Positions 35,689 through 46,216 of a DNA stretch of 64,000 nucleotides are shown in pieces (the stretch's first letter is position 1; the number at the start of each line of letters is the position of its first letter). The position numbers and the translations under genes were made by a program. The DNA is taken from assembly GCA_009911185.1 (NCBI GenBank), contig QXWW01000017.1:1-64000 (forward strand), read 5' to 3'. The notes below the pieces were generated by a model that was not told the DNA's origin, searched no databases, and saw only the letters and a program-made list of their open reading frames with translations. The DNA comes from Lachnospiraceae bacterium (GTDB lineage Bacteria > Bacillota > Clostridia > Lachnospirales > Lachnospiraceae).

Positions 35689-36535
35689 TAATATAACCAT
35701 GACTTTAAACGTGGACGATTTGATTCTTTTAGCGTTACGGGAGGATATTTCCAGTGAGGATGTAACCACGAATGCCGTTATGCCTCAAATGCAGAAAGGG
35801 GAGGCGCAGTTAATCTGCAAGCAGGACGGTGTTCTTGCAGGGCTGTTTGTCTTTCGGCGGGTGTTTGAGCTTTTAGATCAGGACATTCAGGTAGAATTTT
35901 ACTTTACGGATGGAGACGAGGTAAAGCAGGGAGAATTAATCGGAACTGTAACGGGAGATATCCGGGCAATTTTATCAGGAGAGCGGACGGCGTTGAATTA
36001 TCTGCAGCGTATGAGCGGAATTGCCACCTATACGCATACCATCGCCTCTTTATTAAAGGGCAGTAAGGTAAAATTACTGGATACCAGAAAAACGACGCCC
36101 AATAACCGGATTTTTGAAAAATATGCGGTAAAGACGGGCGGCGGTTTTAATCATCGTTACAACCTTTCAGACGGAGTGTTGTTGAAAGATAATCATATCG
36201 GAGCGGCAGGCGGAGTACGGGAAGCGGTGCAGATGGCAAAGGATTATGCACCCTTTGTCCGCAAGATTGAAATTGAATGTGAAACAGTGGAAATGGTACG
36301 AGAGGCAGTGGAAGCCGGAGCGGATATTATTATGCTGGATAACATGAGCGTGGAAGAGATGCAGAAAGCGATTGCATGTATTGCAGGCAGGGCTGAAATT
36401 GAGATTTCCGGCAATGTAACCAGAGAAAATATTGAACATTATATTTCTTTGGGGGTAGACTATATTTCCAGCGGAGCCTTGACCCATTCGGCGCCTATTA
36501 TGGATATTTCCCTGAAAAACCTCCATATTTTATAA
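35681..36535 (+). CDS. nadC: quinolinate phosphoribosyltransferase NadC
   Basis: This 284-residue enzyme converts quinolinate and PRPP to nicotinate mononucleotide. It shows ALREDISSEDVTT at the N-terminus, SGERTALNYLQRMSGIAT, LDTRKTTPNNRIFEKYAV, HRYNLSDGVLLKDNH and the C-terminal EISGNVTRENI / YISSGALTHS segments of the family. It is translationally coupled to nadB. Confidence 0.96.
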   Translation: MNNNITMTLNVDDLILLALREDISSEDVTTNAVMPQMQKGEAQLICKQDGVLAGLFVFRRVFELLDQDIQVEFYFTDGDEVKQGELIGTVTGDIRAILSGERTALNYLQRMSGIATYTHTIASLLKGSKVKLLDTRKTTPNNRIFEKYAVKTGGGFNHRYNLSDGVLLKDNHIGAAGGVREAVQMAKDYAPFVRKIEIECETVEMVREAVEAGADIIMLDNMSVEEMQKAIACIAGRAEIEISGNVTRENIEHYISLGVDYISSGALTHSAPIMDISLKNLHIL

Positions 36536-36566
36536 TACGGCGAAAGTGAGAGAAAGGAGGTCTCCC

Positions 36567-37049
36567 GTGATAGATTACGAAGAAAGTAAATTTGGAAAAG
36601 CGGCAGAAGCAAATTTCCGTAAAGGCTACAACTGTGCCCAGGCAGTGTTCCTTGCGTTTCAGGAATTGTATGATATGGACGAGGTGACAGCGGCCAGACT
36701 CAGTTCTTCCTTTGGGGGAGGTATGGGGAGACTCAGAGAGGTCTGCGGCGCAGTCAGCGGCATGTTTATGGCGGCAGGCGTCCTGTACGGTTATGATACT
36801 CCTGGAGCGAATCAGGAGAAATCAGAGCATTATAAACGGATTCAGGAATTAGCCAGGGCGTACGAATCAGAAAATGGTTCTATCGTTTGCAGAGAACTGC
36901 TGGGATTGGAGCAGAAGCGGCAGGAGCCTGTACCGGAGAAGCGAACAGAGGAGTATTATAAAAAACGTCCCTGTCCCAAATTGGTGTGTATGGCGGCGGC
37001 GATTATGGAAGAATACATTTCAGAGCACCCTCTGCCGCAGGATTCATGA
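36567..37049 (+). CDS. C_GCAxxG_C_C family protein
   Basis: This 160-residue protein has the four-cysteine family layout: Cys in GYNCAQAVF, CGAVSG in REVCGAVSGMF, a Cys in SIVCRELLG, and CPKLVCMAAA. The family is thought to bind a metal or be redox-active, with no firm function. I chose GTG 36567 because AAAGGAGG lies 8 bases upstream. It follows nadC by 31 bases and is followed by a terminator, so it is the last gene of the nad operon. Confidence 0.9.
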   Translation: MIDYEESKFGKAAEANFRKGYNCAQAVFLAFQELYDMDEVTAARLSSSFGGGMGRLREVCGAVSGMFMAAGVLYGYDTPGANQEKSEHYKRIQELARAYESENGSIVCRELLGLEQKRQEPVPEKRTEEYYKKRPCPKLVCMAAAIMEEYISEHPLPQDS

Positions 37050-37065
37050 TATACGAAGGGAACAA

Positions 37066-37101
37066 AAAAGGAAACCAACATGACGGTATTGGTTTCCTTT
37101 T
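37066..37101 (+). terminator. terminator of the nad operon
   Basis: AAAAGGAAACCAA (37066-37078) pairs with TTGGTTTCCTTTT (37089-37101) across a 10-base loop. The A/T tracts make it potentially bidirectional, serving rpsT as well. Confidence 0.85.
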
Positions 37102-37190
37102 ATCATATTAAGAAATCCCGGATTCCCGATATGATAATTGACTTTGCGAACAATCCTGCAGAGCAGAATTAATTCTTATATTGAAAATAA

Positions 37191-37454
37191 CTAAGCAAGC
37201 TGGTTGACCGTTTTCGTTAAACGGGAAATCTTTCTTCCGGCAGTGTTCTTATGATAGACACCCTTGGAAGTAGCTTTACTGATCTCAGAAACAGCAGCCT
37301 TTAATGCTGTCTGCGCCGCTTCCTTATCGTTTGCCGTAACGGCAGCTTCTACCTTCTTGATAGAAGTCTTAACAGCAGATTTGATCGATTTGTTGCGGGC
37401 TGTTCTCACCTGAGTTACTAAAATTCTCTTTTTTGCAGATTTAATGTTAGCCAA
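37191..37454 (-). CDS. rpsT: 30S ribosomal protein S20
   Basis: This 87-residue basic helical protein begins (M)ANIKSAKKRI and ends with GRKISRLTKTVNQL, as expected for S20. The start is TTG at 37452-37454, with GGAGG 7 bases upstream; the longer frame to 37469 runs through the ribosome binding site. A rare start codon is common for S20. It is divergent from gpr, the usual clostridial order. Confidence 0.95.
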   Translation of the reverse strand: MANIKSAKKRILVTQVRTARNKSIKSAVKTSIKKVEAAVTANDKEAAQTALKAAVSEISKATSKGVYHKNTAGRKISRLTKTVNQLA

Positions 37455-37588
37455 TCCGTACACCTCCAATATACAATAATAAATTCACGGCAATCCAATT
37501 GACTGTTGTGCGGAAAAGGACTGCGCTGCGTTCTCTGGTTGTTTCATTAAAGCCGGACACGGACGATCTAATGGAAACATACTAATAT

Positions 37589-37617
37589 AGTTTAGTCCCA
37601 ATTTTTGTTTCTGTCAA
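37589..37617 (-). promoter_or_regulatory. promoter of rpsT
   Basis: On the minus strand TTGACA (37617-37612), 17-base spacer, TAAACT (37594-37589). It leaves a leader of about 130 bases before the TTG start, long enough for S20 autoregulation. Confidence 0.65.
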
Positions 37618-37711
37618 TACATATTTTGCTTTTTTTTGCAGAAAATAGAGTAAAGGAGCTGCTGCGAGCGGAAAGAACAGCAGTATAAAAGACGCTTTTG
37701 GAGGGATAAAC

Positions 37712-38662
37712 ATGAGTCAGTTTCAGGTGAGGACCGATCTGGCGCTGGAAACCAGAGAGAAATTTGAAGAAGATAATGTAGAAGTAAAAGGAGTTCGGGT
37801 AGAAGAAGAATTTCTGAAAGAAAATGAGATAAAAATTACCACGATGGTAATTGAAACGGAAAATGGAGCGAAAGCAATGGGCAAGCCCAGGGGCACGTAT
37901 ATTACTATGGAGGCAGAAAATATGGATTGTCAGGATGAAGACTATCATCGGGAAATTTCACTGGAGCTGGCTAAGCTGATAAGGAAATTGCTGCCGCATA
38001 AAAAAGAACCGCTGTCTGTCCTGGTAGCTGGGCTGGGTAACCGGGAAGTGACGCCCGACGCGCTGGGTCCCAGGGTAGTGGATAATCTGATGATTACCCG
38101 CCATATTTTGAAGGAATTTGGAAAATACGCATTTGGCGAGGAAGAAGTGAATGCGGTCAGCGGCATTGTCCCTGGTGTTATGGCGCAGACTGGCATGGAG
38201 AGCCAGGAGATTATCCGGGGAGTCATTGAGCAGACGAAGCCGGACGTGATGATTGCCATAGACGCGCTGGCAGCCCGGAGTACCAGGCGTCTCAGCCGGA
38301 CCATACAGATAACGGACACCGGAATTAATCCGGGTTCCGGCGTGGGAAACCATCGTCATGGCCTATCCAGGGAAACCATAGGTATTCCCGTGATTGCCAT
38401 AGGGGTTCCTACTGTGGTGGACGCGGCTACGATCGTCAGCGATACGATGCAGACGCTGATTCAGGCAATGGAAGAAAACAGCCATCTGAAAACCCTGAGC
38501 ACAGGTCTTAACGCACTGAATGATATGGAAAAATATGAATTAATCCGGGAACTTTTATCGCCCCAGTTAAATACAATGTTTGTGACGCCTAAAGATATTG
38601 ACGAGTCTGTCAAGCGTTTGAGCTATACCCTGTCAGAAGGATTAAATATTGCTTTTGCATAA
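37712..38662 (+). CDS. gpr: spore germination protease GPR
   Basis: This 316-residue aspartic-type protease degrades small acid-soluble spore proteins on germination. It starts MSQFQVRTDLALET, the region of the zymogen propeptide, and contains VLVAGLGNREVTPDALGP, SGIVPGVMAQTGMES and IAIDALAARSTRRL, all typical of GPR. TTGGAGGG precedes ATG 37712. It is followed by spoIIP, its normal neighbour. It shows the organism makes, or descends from a maker of, endospores. Confidence 0.96.
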   Translation: MSQFQVRTDLALETREKFEEDNVEVKGVRVEEEFLKENEIKITTMVIETENGAKAMGKPRGTYITMEAENMDCQDEDYHREISLELAKLIRKLLPHKKEPLSVLVAGLGNREVTPDALGPRVVDNLMITRHILKEFGKYAFGEEEVNAVSGIVPGVMAQTGMESQEIIRGVIEQTKPDVMIAIDALAARSTRRLSRTIQITDTGINPGSGVGNHRHGLSRETIGIPVIAIGVPTVVDAATIVSDTMQTLIQAMEENSHLKTLSTGLNALNDMEKYELIRELLSPQLNTMFVTPKDIDESVKRLSYTLSEGLNIAFA

Positions 38663-38696
38663 AATTTTTAGTACAGGCATATACTTAACTGTCCGC

Positions 38697-40001
38697 ATGG
38701 ATATAAGTAAAGTGTTTGCGCAGATTAAGATGGGAATGGGGAAAGCTTTGATTAGGAAAAAAAAGAGAGCGGGAAGATATATACAATGGATATTAGGCGG
38801 GGTCAGCGTGCTTTTTGTCATTGTCTGTTATCAGAGTATGGCATTTACCAAAAACGCTCCGGCAATGAGTCAGATATTGAACTATCTCAAAGAGGAGACC
38901 GCGGTGTCAGCATGGAGAAATTGTATGCCGGTAATGCTTCGGGAAGAGGAGGGAAGCCAGCTTACCCTGGAGCATTTTTTGCAGAGTAAGCTGGAGGAAT
39001 TTTACCCGATATATGCGTTCAGCGGAACACTGACGGAGTACAGCACGCAGATTGAAAGTGACCTTACCTGCGGTATGCTCGAAGAAAATAAACAGGAAAG
39101 CCAGAAAGAACAGCAAGAGCAGGAAGAGGAAAAAGAGAAGGAAGCAAAACAGCATAAAAAGCCTGAGAAGAAAAAACAAAGTGAGGAAAAACAGGAAGTG
39201 GCTGCAAAAGATAGCGCGGCAAAAACGGAGACTGGAAAAGCAGTGGAAATTTCCAGAGAAAAATTAAATGATTTCGATTATCTGGTACAGAATTTTTACC
39301 AGATTGACCGCACGACTACCGTCGACCGCAGCGAATTAAACGCCCAGGAAATGCTGGCAAAAGATATGACGCTTAAGACGGGCAGCGATCAGGTGCAGAT
39401 CTTGATTTACCATACCCATTCACAGGAGGGGTACGCGGACTCTGCGCCGGGAGATCCTAATAGCAGCGTGGTAGCGTTGGGAGAACGTCTGACACAGCTT
39501 TTAAGGGATCAATATGGGTTTCATGTGATGCATCATATGGGACAATATGATGTAAAGGACCGGGATAATGCGTATTCTTATTCAGGGCCGGCCCTGGAAC
39601 AGATTTTGGCGGAGAATCCCAGTATTGAGGTTGTGATCGATCTGCACCGGGATGGAGTTCCGGAAACTACGCATCTGGTTTCAGAAGTAAACGGAAAACA
39701 GACCGCGCAGATTATGTTTTTTAACGGCCTGAGCCGTACTACCGCCAATGGAGATATCGCCTATCTGGCAAATCCTAACCGCGCGGATAATCTTGCCTTT
39801 TCTTTTCAGATGAAATTAGCGGCGGAGGAATATTATCCGGGTTTTGCCCGCGCTACTTATCTGAAAGGGTATCGTTATAATCTTCATTACCGTGCCAAAA
39901 GTCTTCTGGTAGAAGTGGGAGCGCAGACCAATACATTGGAAGAAGCGATGAACGCTATGGAGCCGCTGGCCGATATTTTACATAAGGTGTTGTCACCCTG
40001 A
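38697..40001 (+). CDS. spoIIP: stage II sporulation protein P (amidase/hydrolase)
   Basis: This ~434-residue protein has an N-terminal membrane anchor (WILGGVSVLFVIVCYQ), a Glu/Lys/Gln-rich linker, and the SpoIIP catalytic domain. That domain starts with LIYHTHSQEGY (zinc His) and continues with VVALGERLTQLLRDQYGF, VIDLHRDGV and SLLVEVGAQTNT. It degrades peptidoglycan during forespore engulfment. The start is uncertain: an in-frame TTG at 38649 overlaps gpr, ATG 38697 has no strong ribosome binding site, and later starts are possible. Confidence 0.93.
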   Translation: MDISKVFAQIKMGMGKALIRKKKRAGRYIQWILGGVSVLFVIVCYQSMAFTKNAPAMSQILNYLKEETAVSAWRNCMPVMLREEEGSQLTLEHFLQSKLEEFYPIYAFSGTLTEYSTQIESDLTCGMLEENKQESQKEQQEQEEEKEKEAKQHKKPEKKKQSEEKQEVAAKDSAAKTETGKAVEISREKLNDFDYLVQNFYQIDRTTTVDRSELNAQEMLAKDMTLKTGSDQVQILIYHTHSQEGYADSAPGDPNSSVVALGERLTQLLRDQYGFHVMHHMGQYDVKDRDNAYSYSGPALEQILAENPSIEVVIDLHRDGVPETTHLVSEVNGKQTAQIMFFNGLSRTTANGDIAYLANPNRADNLAFSFQMKLAAEEYYPGFARATYLKGYRYNLHYRAKSLLVEVGAQTNTLEEAMNAMEPLADILHKVLSP

Positions 40002-40019
40002 CGAAGGAAGGTGTCTGAA

Positions 40020-40913
40020 ATGGAGCAGAACAAAGGAAGAAGTACCCGGATTTTGGAGTGGGAGGAATTGCAGAAGAAAAACCGCAGCCCCAAAGAAGAG
40101 CTGCTGATGCAGTCCGTCTATCGGCTGGAACCCGCCTACTGGGTGGGAGTAAAGCTGTTAGAAGAATGTCTGTACGGAGCTTTTTGTTTCCACAGGGGAG
40201 CGGACGTAAAGAGGAGAGTGGCAAGCGCGGCATTTTTGCTGGATGAGCAGGAATTTCTGCTGGTAATACTCAAGGATGAAAATGATGTGCTTCATCGTCT
40301 GAGCGGAGGTTCGGGGGAGGGCGCAGAGATGGAAGAAAAACTGGAAACAGTTTTCGAGGGGCTTCTAAAGCAGGCCAAACAAAAAGTTGAGGAAATGGAA
40401 AAATATCTGATTGATATGGAGCAGGAGATTGTGGGAGGCAGAATCAGCCGTAACCGTAACCGCTCCATTTTTGAGTGCAAGCGTCTTCTTACGGTGTGGA
40501 AAAACGATTATATGCAGTTTTTGAATATGATAGAGGGCATCAATGGACTGGAAGAGAAGAAAAAAGATACGTCAAAGAAAATTTTAAATGAAGAGGCGGC
40601 CTGTTATTTTCGTATTTATGAAAATAAACTCCGGCATCTGACGGAGGAAAACCAGTTTCTTTACGAGGAGCTTGTCCATATCAGGGAGGCTTTGGACGCC
40701 GCTTTGTCTTATGAACAGAACCGGATTATGAAATTGTTTACCACGGTGACTACTATTTTTATGCCCCTGTCTCTGATCGCAGGCTGGTACGGCATGAATT
40801 TTGAAGGGATGCCGGAGCTGCACTGGAGGTATGGATATGGATTCGTGTCGGCGCTCAGCGTTTTGGTGGTATTGGCATGTTTTTGGTTTTTCCGCAAAAA
40901 GAAACTGTTTTAA
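40020..40913 (+). CDS. CorA-like magnesium/metal transporter
   Basis: This 297-residue protein has a cytosolic helical N-terminal domain, a long helix, and two C-terminal TM segments (TTIFMPLSLIAG and FVSALSVLVVLACFWFF) separated by the CorA-family loop YGMNFEGMPEL. The GMN motif defines the ion pathway. I chose ATG 40020, behind GAAGGAAGG. The N-terminal domain is shorter and diverged compared with classical CorA. Confidence 0.88.
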   Translation: MEQNKGRSTRILEWEELQKKNRSPKEELLMQSVYRLEPAYWVGVKLLEECLYGAFCFHRGADVKRRVASAAFLLDEQEFLLVILKDENDVLHRLSGGSGEGAEMEEKLETVFEGLLKQAKQKVEEMEKYLIDMEQEIVGGRISRNRNRSIFECKRLLTVWKNDYMQFLNMIEGINGLEEKKKDTSKKILNEEAACYFRIYENKLRHLTEENQFLYEELVHIREALDAALSYEQNRIMKLFTTVTTIFMPLSLIAGWYGMNFEGMPELHWRYGYGFVSALSVLVVLACFWFFRKKKLF

Positions 40914-40957
40914 AGCGGGGATGTTTATAAACTTTTTATTAAATCTGAAATTGTGTA

Positions 40958-40986
40958 TTGACAAAGAAAAAAAGGAGTGCTACATT
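40958..40986 (+). promoter_or_regulatory. promoter of groESL
   Basis: TTGACA (40958-40963), 17-base spacer, TACATT (40981-40986), about 20-40 bases before the CIRCE element. The spacer ends with a lone GGAGTGCTA half-site resembling CIRCE. Confidence 0.75.
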
Positions 40987-41001
40987 TATGTACATAAGTT
41001 G

Positions 41002-41028
41002 TTAGCACTCGACAAAAAGGAGTGCTAA
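41002..41028. promoter_or_regulatory. CIRCE operator (HrcA)
   Basis: TTAGCACTC, 9-base spacer, GAGTGCTAA: an exact CIRCE element in the groESL leader. It marks repression by HrcA, which is not encoded in this window. Confidence 0.97.
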
Positions 41029-41057
41029 TAGCAGCCGGGTTCATAATAGAGATTTAA

Positions 41058-41414
<357 letters not shown>

Positions 41415-41417
41415 TAG

Positions 41418-43067
<1,650 letters not shown>

Positions 43068-43090
43068 TTCAGTTTTTCACCTTTTATAAC

Positions 43091-43127
43091 AATCGTGGCA
43101 GCAAAAGCGTTGCCGCGATTGTTTTTT
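43091..43127 (+). terminator. terminator of groESL
   Basis: AATCGTGGCA (43091-43100) pairs with TGCCGCGATT (43111-43120), with one G-T pair, followed by GTTTTTT. Confidence 0.85.
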
Positions 43128-43361
43128 ATCTTATAGTGGGAGCCTTTGTCACGCGAAAGCGTGAAAGTGTCTCCCTATAAGATAAAAAACAGAACCTAAC
43201 TGTCCTAAGGAACCCCCGTGCAAGCACGGTACCCCATAGGACAAAACCGCACTCGTGCAAAAGGAAATATGTCGCAAAGCGACTGCATTCGGCGCAGCAA
43301 ATCGTCCAAGTCCCTCATGAATGAGGGATTTAGGGAGTTATGCGGACTTGTCCGCTTTTTT
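43122..43361 (+). ncRNA. hairpin-rich intergenic block, possible small RNA or serial terminators
   Basis: There are five successive hairpins. ATCTTATAG/CTATAAGAT, with flanking T and A tracts (43122-43142 with 43171-43189), encloses CACGC-GAAA-GCGTG. TGTCCTA/TAGGACA (43201-43207 with 43237-43243) encloses CCGTGC-AA-GCACGG. GTCGC-AAA-GCGAC is at 43271-43283, TCCCTCAT-GA-ATGAGGGA at 43311-43328, and GCGGAC-TT-GTCCGC-TTTTTT at 43342-43361. No ORF is present. It may be a structured RNA, a nested repeat, or a stack of terminators. Confidence 0.45.
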
Positions 43362-43365
43362 ATTC

Positions 43366-43394
43366 TTGACAGTTTCGGGTTTATACCATAAAAT
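43366..43394 (+). promoter_or_regulatory. promoter of the HPt gene
   Basis: TTGACA (43366-43371), 17-base spacer, TAAAAT (43389-43394), 100 bases before the HPt start codon. Confidence 0.75.
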
Positions 43395-43493
43395 TAATAA
43401 GTAAAACGGTTGGGAGTTTTGAAAAATTATAGTATGCGGCAGGTTTGAAAATGAGATAATAATGAATACATGATTAAGGGAGGGCTTACAGGT

Positions 43494-43850
43494 ATGAATC
43501 AGGAAATAAAAGAGCAAATGAGAGCGGCCGGAGTAAACATTGAGGGAGCCTTGGAGCGTCTGATGAACAATGAGGGATTGTATGAACGTCTTTTAGGAAA
43601 ATTTAAAGCGGATCAGAATTACCAGGGACTGGTGGACGCGATAGGCGAGAAGCGTTATGAAGATGCATTTAACTGCGCTCATGCACTGAAAGGAGTTGCC
43701 GGAAATCTTGGTTTGGACAGTTTGATGGACGCAGACGTGGTGATTGTGGAGAAGCTGCGCGCCAATACCACAGAGGGTTTGGAGGAGGATGTGAAGGCGC
43801 TGACTGAGACATATGATAAAATTATGCGCGCAATAGAAACATTAGGCTGA
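43494..43850 (+). CDS. free-standing HPt phosphotransfer protein
   Basis: This 118-residue all-helical protein has the HPt signature FNCAHALKGVAGNLGL, in which His 63 is the phosphorylated residue. It has no other domain. I chose ATG 43494, behind GGAGGG; an earlier in-frame ATG at 43470 has no ribosome binding site. HPt proteins shuttle phosphate between receiver domains. Two hybrid kinases in this window (31834 and 56279) carry receivers but no HPt, making them plausible donors. Partnership is inferred. Confidence 0.85.
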   Translation: MNQEIKEQMRAAGVNIEGALERLMNNEGLYERLLGKFKADQNYQGLVDAIGEKRYEDAFNCAHALKGVAGNLGLDSLMDADVVIVEKLRANTTEGLEEDVKALTETYDKIMRAIETLG

Positions 43851-43875
43851 AACAAGCGGAAGGAGGTTTGATCTG

Positions 43876-44778
43876 GTGGGAAAGATTGCAGTAGTAACGG
43901 ACAGTAACAGCGGAATTACACAGGATCAGGCGAGGGAATGTGGAGTGCATGTGCTGCCGATGCCTTTTTTCATAGACGACGAAACGTATTTTGAAGATAT
44001 TGACCTGACGCAGGAACAATTCTACGAGAAGCTGGAAGGCAAGTCCAATATCTCAACTTCTATGCCGGCGGTGGGTTCGGTGACGGAATTATGGGATAAT
44101 TTGTTGAAGGAATATGACGAAATTGTCCATATTCCGATGTCCAGCGGGCTTAGCAGTTCCTGTGAGACGGCGGTTATGCTGTCCAGAGAATATGAAGGCA
44201 GAGTACAGGTGGTGAATAACCAGAGGATTTCTGTAACGCAGAAGCAGAGTGTCCTAGATGCCGTTCATCTGGTAAAGCAGGGGAAGGATGCCGGACAGAT
44301 CAGAGAATATCTGGAACGAGTGAAATACGATTCCAGTATTTATATCATGGTGGATACGTTGTATTATCTGAAAAAGGGCGGCCGTATTACAGCGGCAGCG
44401 GCAGCGCTGGGAACGCTGCTGAAGTTAAAGCCGGTCCTCCAGATTCAGGGAGAGAAGCTGGACGCTTATGCCAAAGCAAGAACGGTGAAACAGGCGAGAA
44501 CCATTATGATTGATGCAATGAAAGATGATTTTGCAAAGCGTTTTGGAGATGCGTCCGGCGAAAATATGCATCTTTTTGTGGCATATACTAAGGACCAGGA
44601 GACGGCTCTGGACTTTAAGCAGCAGATTGAGGAAGCTTTTCCGGGACAGGCCGTTGAGTTCACAGACCCCTTATCCTTAAGCGTGGCATGTCATATTGGT
44701 CCGGGAGCGCTTGCCGTTGCCTGTTCTAAAAGGATTGATGAGCCAGACCAGGCGGCGTACGGGCAGAGTGTCTTATAA
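43876..44778 (+). CDS. DegV family fatty-acid-binding protein
   Basis: This 300-residue protein begins MGKIAVVTDSNSGIT and contains ISTSMPAVG, IPMSSGLSSSCETA, DTLYYLKKGGRI and the late HIGPGALAVA, all DegV hallmarks. The family binds a fatty acid and in some bacteria serves the fatty-acid kinase FakA as FakB. GTG 43876 is preceded by AAGGAGG. It starts 26 bases after the HPt gene and may be co-transcribed with it. Confidence 0.93.
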   Translation: MGKIAVVTDSNSGITQDQARECGVHVLPMPFFIDDETYFEDIDLTQEQFYEKLEGKSNISTSMPAVGSVTELWDNLLKEYDEIVHIPMSSGLSSSCETAVMLSREYEGRVQVVNNQRISVTQKQSVLDAVHLVKQGKDAGQIREYLERVKYDSSIYIMVDTLYYLKKGGRITAAAAALGTLLKLKPVLQIQGEKLDAYAKARTVKQARTIMIDAMKDDFAKRFGDASGENMHLFVAYTKDQETALDFKQQIEEAFPGQAVEFTDPLSLSVACHIGPGALAVACSKRIDEPDQAAYGQSVL

Positions 44779-44837
44779 AACTGCGCAGTGATGAAAGAGA
44801 AACGATGCAATGTGTAACGTATATGTATAGAACAGCG

Positions 44838-44878
44838 GCTGCCGCGCCATTAAAATACTTCGCGCGGCAGTCCTTTCT
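44838..44878 (+). terminator. terminator after the degV gene
   Basis: GCTGCCGCGC (44838-44847) pairs with GCGCGGCAG (44862-44870), followed by TCCTTTCT. Confidence 0.7.
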
Positions 44879-44915
44879 ATGAGATTGTCGGAAAGATAAA
44901 GGAGGAACTGCTGAG

Positions 44916-46190
44916 ATGGTAAAGGCAATAGTCGGGGCGAACTGGGGCGATGAGGGAAAAGGTAAGATTACTGATATGATGGCGAAGGAAGCGGATATTA
45001 TTGTACGTTTCCAGGGAGGCGCCAATGCAGGACATACCATTGTAAACGATTATGGAAAGTTTGCGCTGCATACGCTTCCCAGCGGTGTGTTTTATGGACA
45101 TACCACCAGTATTATTGGGAACGGCGTAGCTTTGAATATCCCGGTTCTCTTTGAAGAGATCCAGTCAATCGTGGAGAGAGGGGTTCCAGCGCCGAAGATT
45201 TTGGTGTCGGACCGCGCGCAGATGGTTATGTCCTATCACATCCTGCTGGATCAGTATGAGGAAGAACGGCTGGGAGGAAAATCTTTTGGCTCCACCAAAT
45301 CCGGGATTGCGCCATTTTATTCGGATAAATATGCAAAAATTGGTTTCCAGGTCAGCGAACTGTTTGACGAAGAGGCTCTGGAAGAAAAAACGAAAAGAAT
45401 CTGCGAAACGAAAAATGTGCTGTTAGAGCATTTGTATCATAAACCGCTTTTACATCCGCAGGATCTTATGAAAGAATTGAGAGAGTACCGTAAAATGGTG
45501 GAACCGTATGTCTGCGACACTTCTTCCTATTTGTGGAATGCGGTTCAGGAGGGGAAAAGTATTCTCTTGGAGGGCCAGTTAGGCTCACTCAAAGATCCGG
45601 ATCATGGCATCTATCCAATGGTAACGTCTTCTTCCACGCTTGCCGCTTACGGCGCCATTGGCGCCGGGATACCGCCGTATGAAATCGGCAGAATTATCAC
45701 GGTCTGCAAAGCGTATTCTTCTGCGGTCGGAGCGGGAGCTTTTGTCAGTGAGATTTTTGGCGAGGAGGCGGATGAGCTGAGACGCAGAGGAGGAGACGGA
45801 GGGGAATATGGCGTGACGACAGGGCGTCCCAGGCGTATGGGGTGGTTTGATACGGTGGCAAGTAAATACGGATGCCGGATTCAGGGAACTACGGATGTGG
45901 CGTTTACGGTTTTGGATGTGCTGGGATATCTGGAAGAGATTCCCGTATGCGTGGGTTATGAGATTGACGGGAAAGTTACCACAGAATTTCCTCCTACCGT
46001 AAAACTTGAAAAGGCGAAGCCAGTGCTTGAAGTTCTTCCAGGCTGGAAGTCTGATATCAGGGGGATTAAAAAATATGATGAACTGCCGGAAAATTGCCGC
46101 AGGTACATTGAGTTTGTAGAGGAAAAAATCGGATTCCCAATTACCATGATTTCCAACGGACCGGGAAGAGACGATATTATCTATCGGTAA
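44916..46190 (+). CDS. purA: adenylosuccinate synthetase
   Basis: This 424-residue GTP-dependent enzyme makes adenylosuccinate from IMP and aspartate. It has GANWGDEGKGKITD at the N-terminus, the catalytic His region GGANAGHTI, LEGQLGSLKDPDHGIYP and VTTGRPRRMGWFD. AAAGGAGG precedes ATG 44916. Confidence 0.97.
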   Translation: MVKAIVGANWGDEGKGKITDMMAKEADIIVRFQGGANAGHTIVNDYGKFALHTLPSGVFYGHTTSIIGNGVALNIPVLFEEIQSIVERGVPAPKILVSDRAQMVMSYHILLDQYEEERLGGKSFGSTKSGIAPFYSDKYAKIGFQVSELFDEEALEEKTKRICETKNVLLEHLYHKPLLHPQDLMKELREYRKMVEPYVCDTSSYLWNAVQEGKSILLEGQLGSLKDPDHGIYPMVTSSSTLAAYGAIGAGIPPYEIGRIITVCKAYSSAVGAGAFVSEIFGEEADELRRRGGDGGEYGVTTGRPRRMGWFDTVASKYGCRIQGTTDVAFTVLDVLGYLEEIPVCVGYEIDGKVTTEFPPTVKLEKAKPVLEVLPGWKSDIRGIKKYDELPENCRRYIEFVEEKIGFPITMISNGPGRDDIIYR

Positions 46191-46216
46191 GAGAGAAGGA
46201 GCAGGATAACAGAAAA

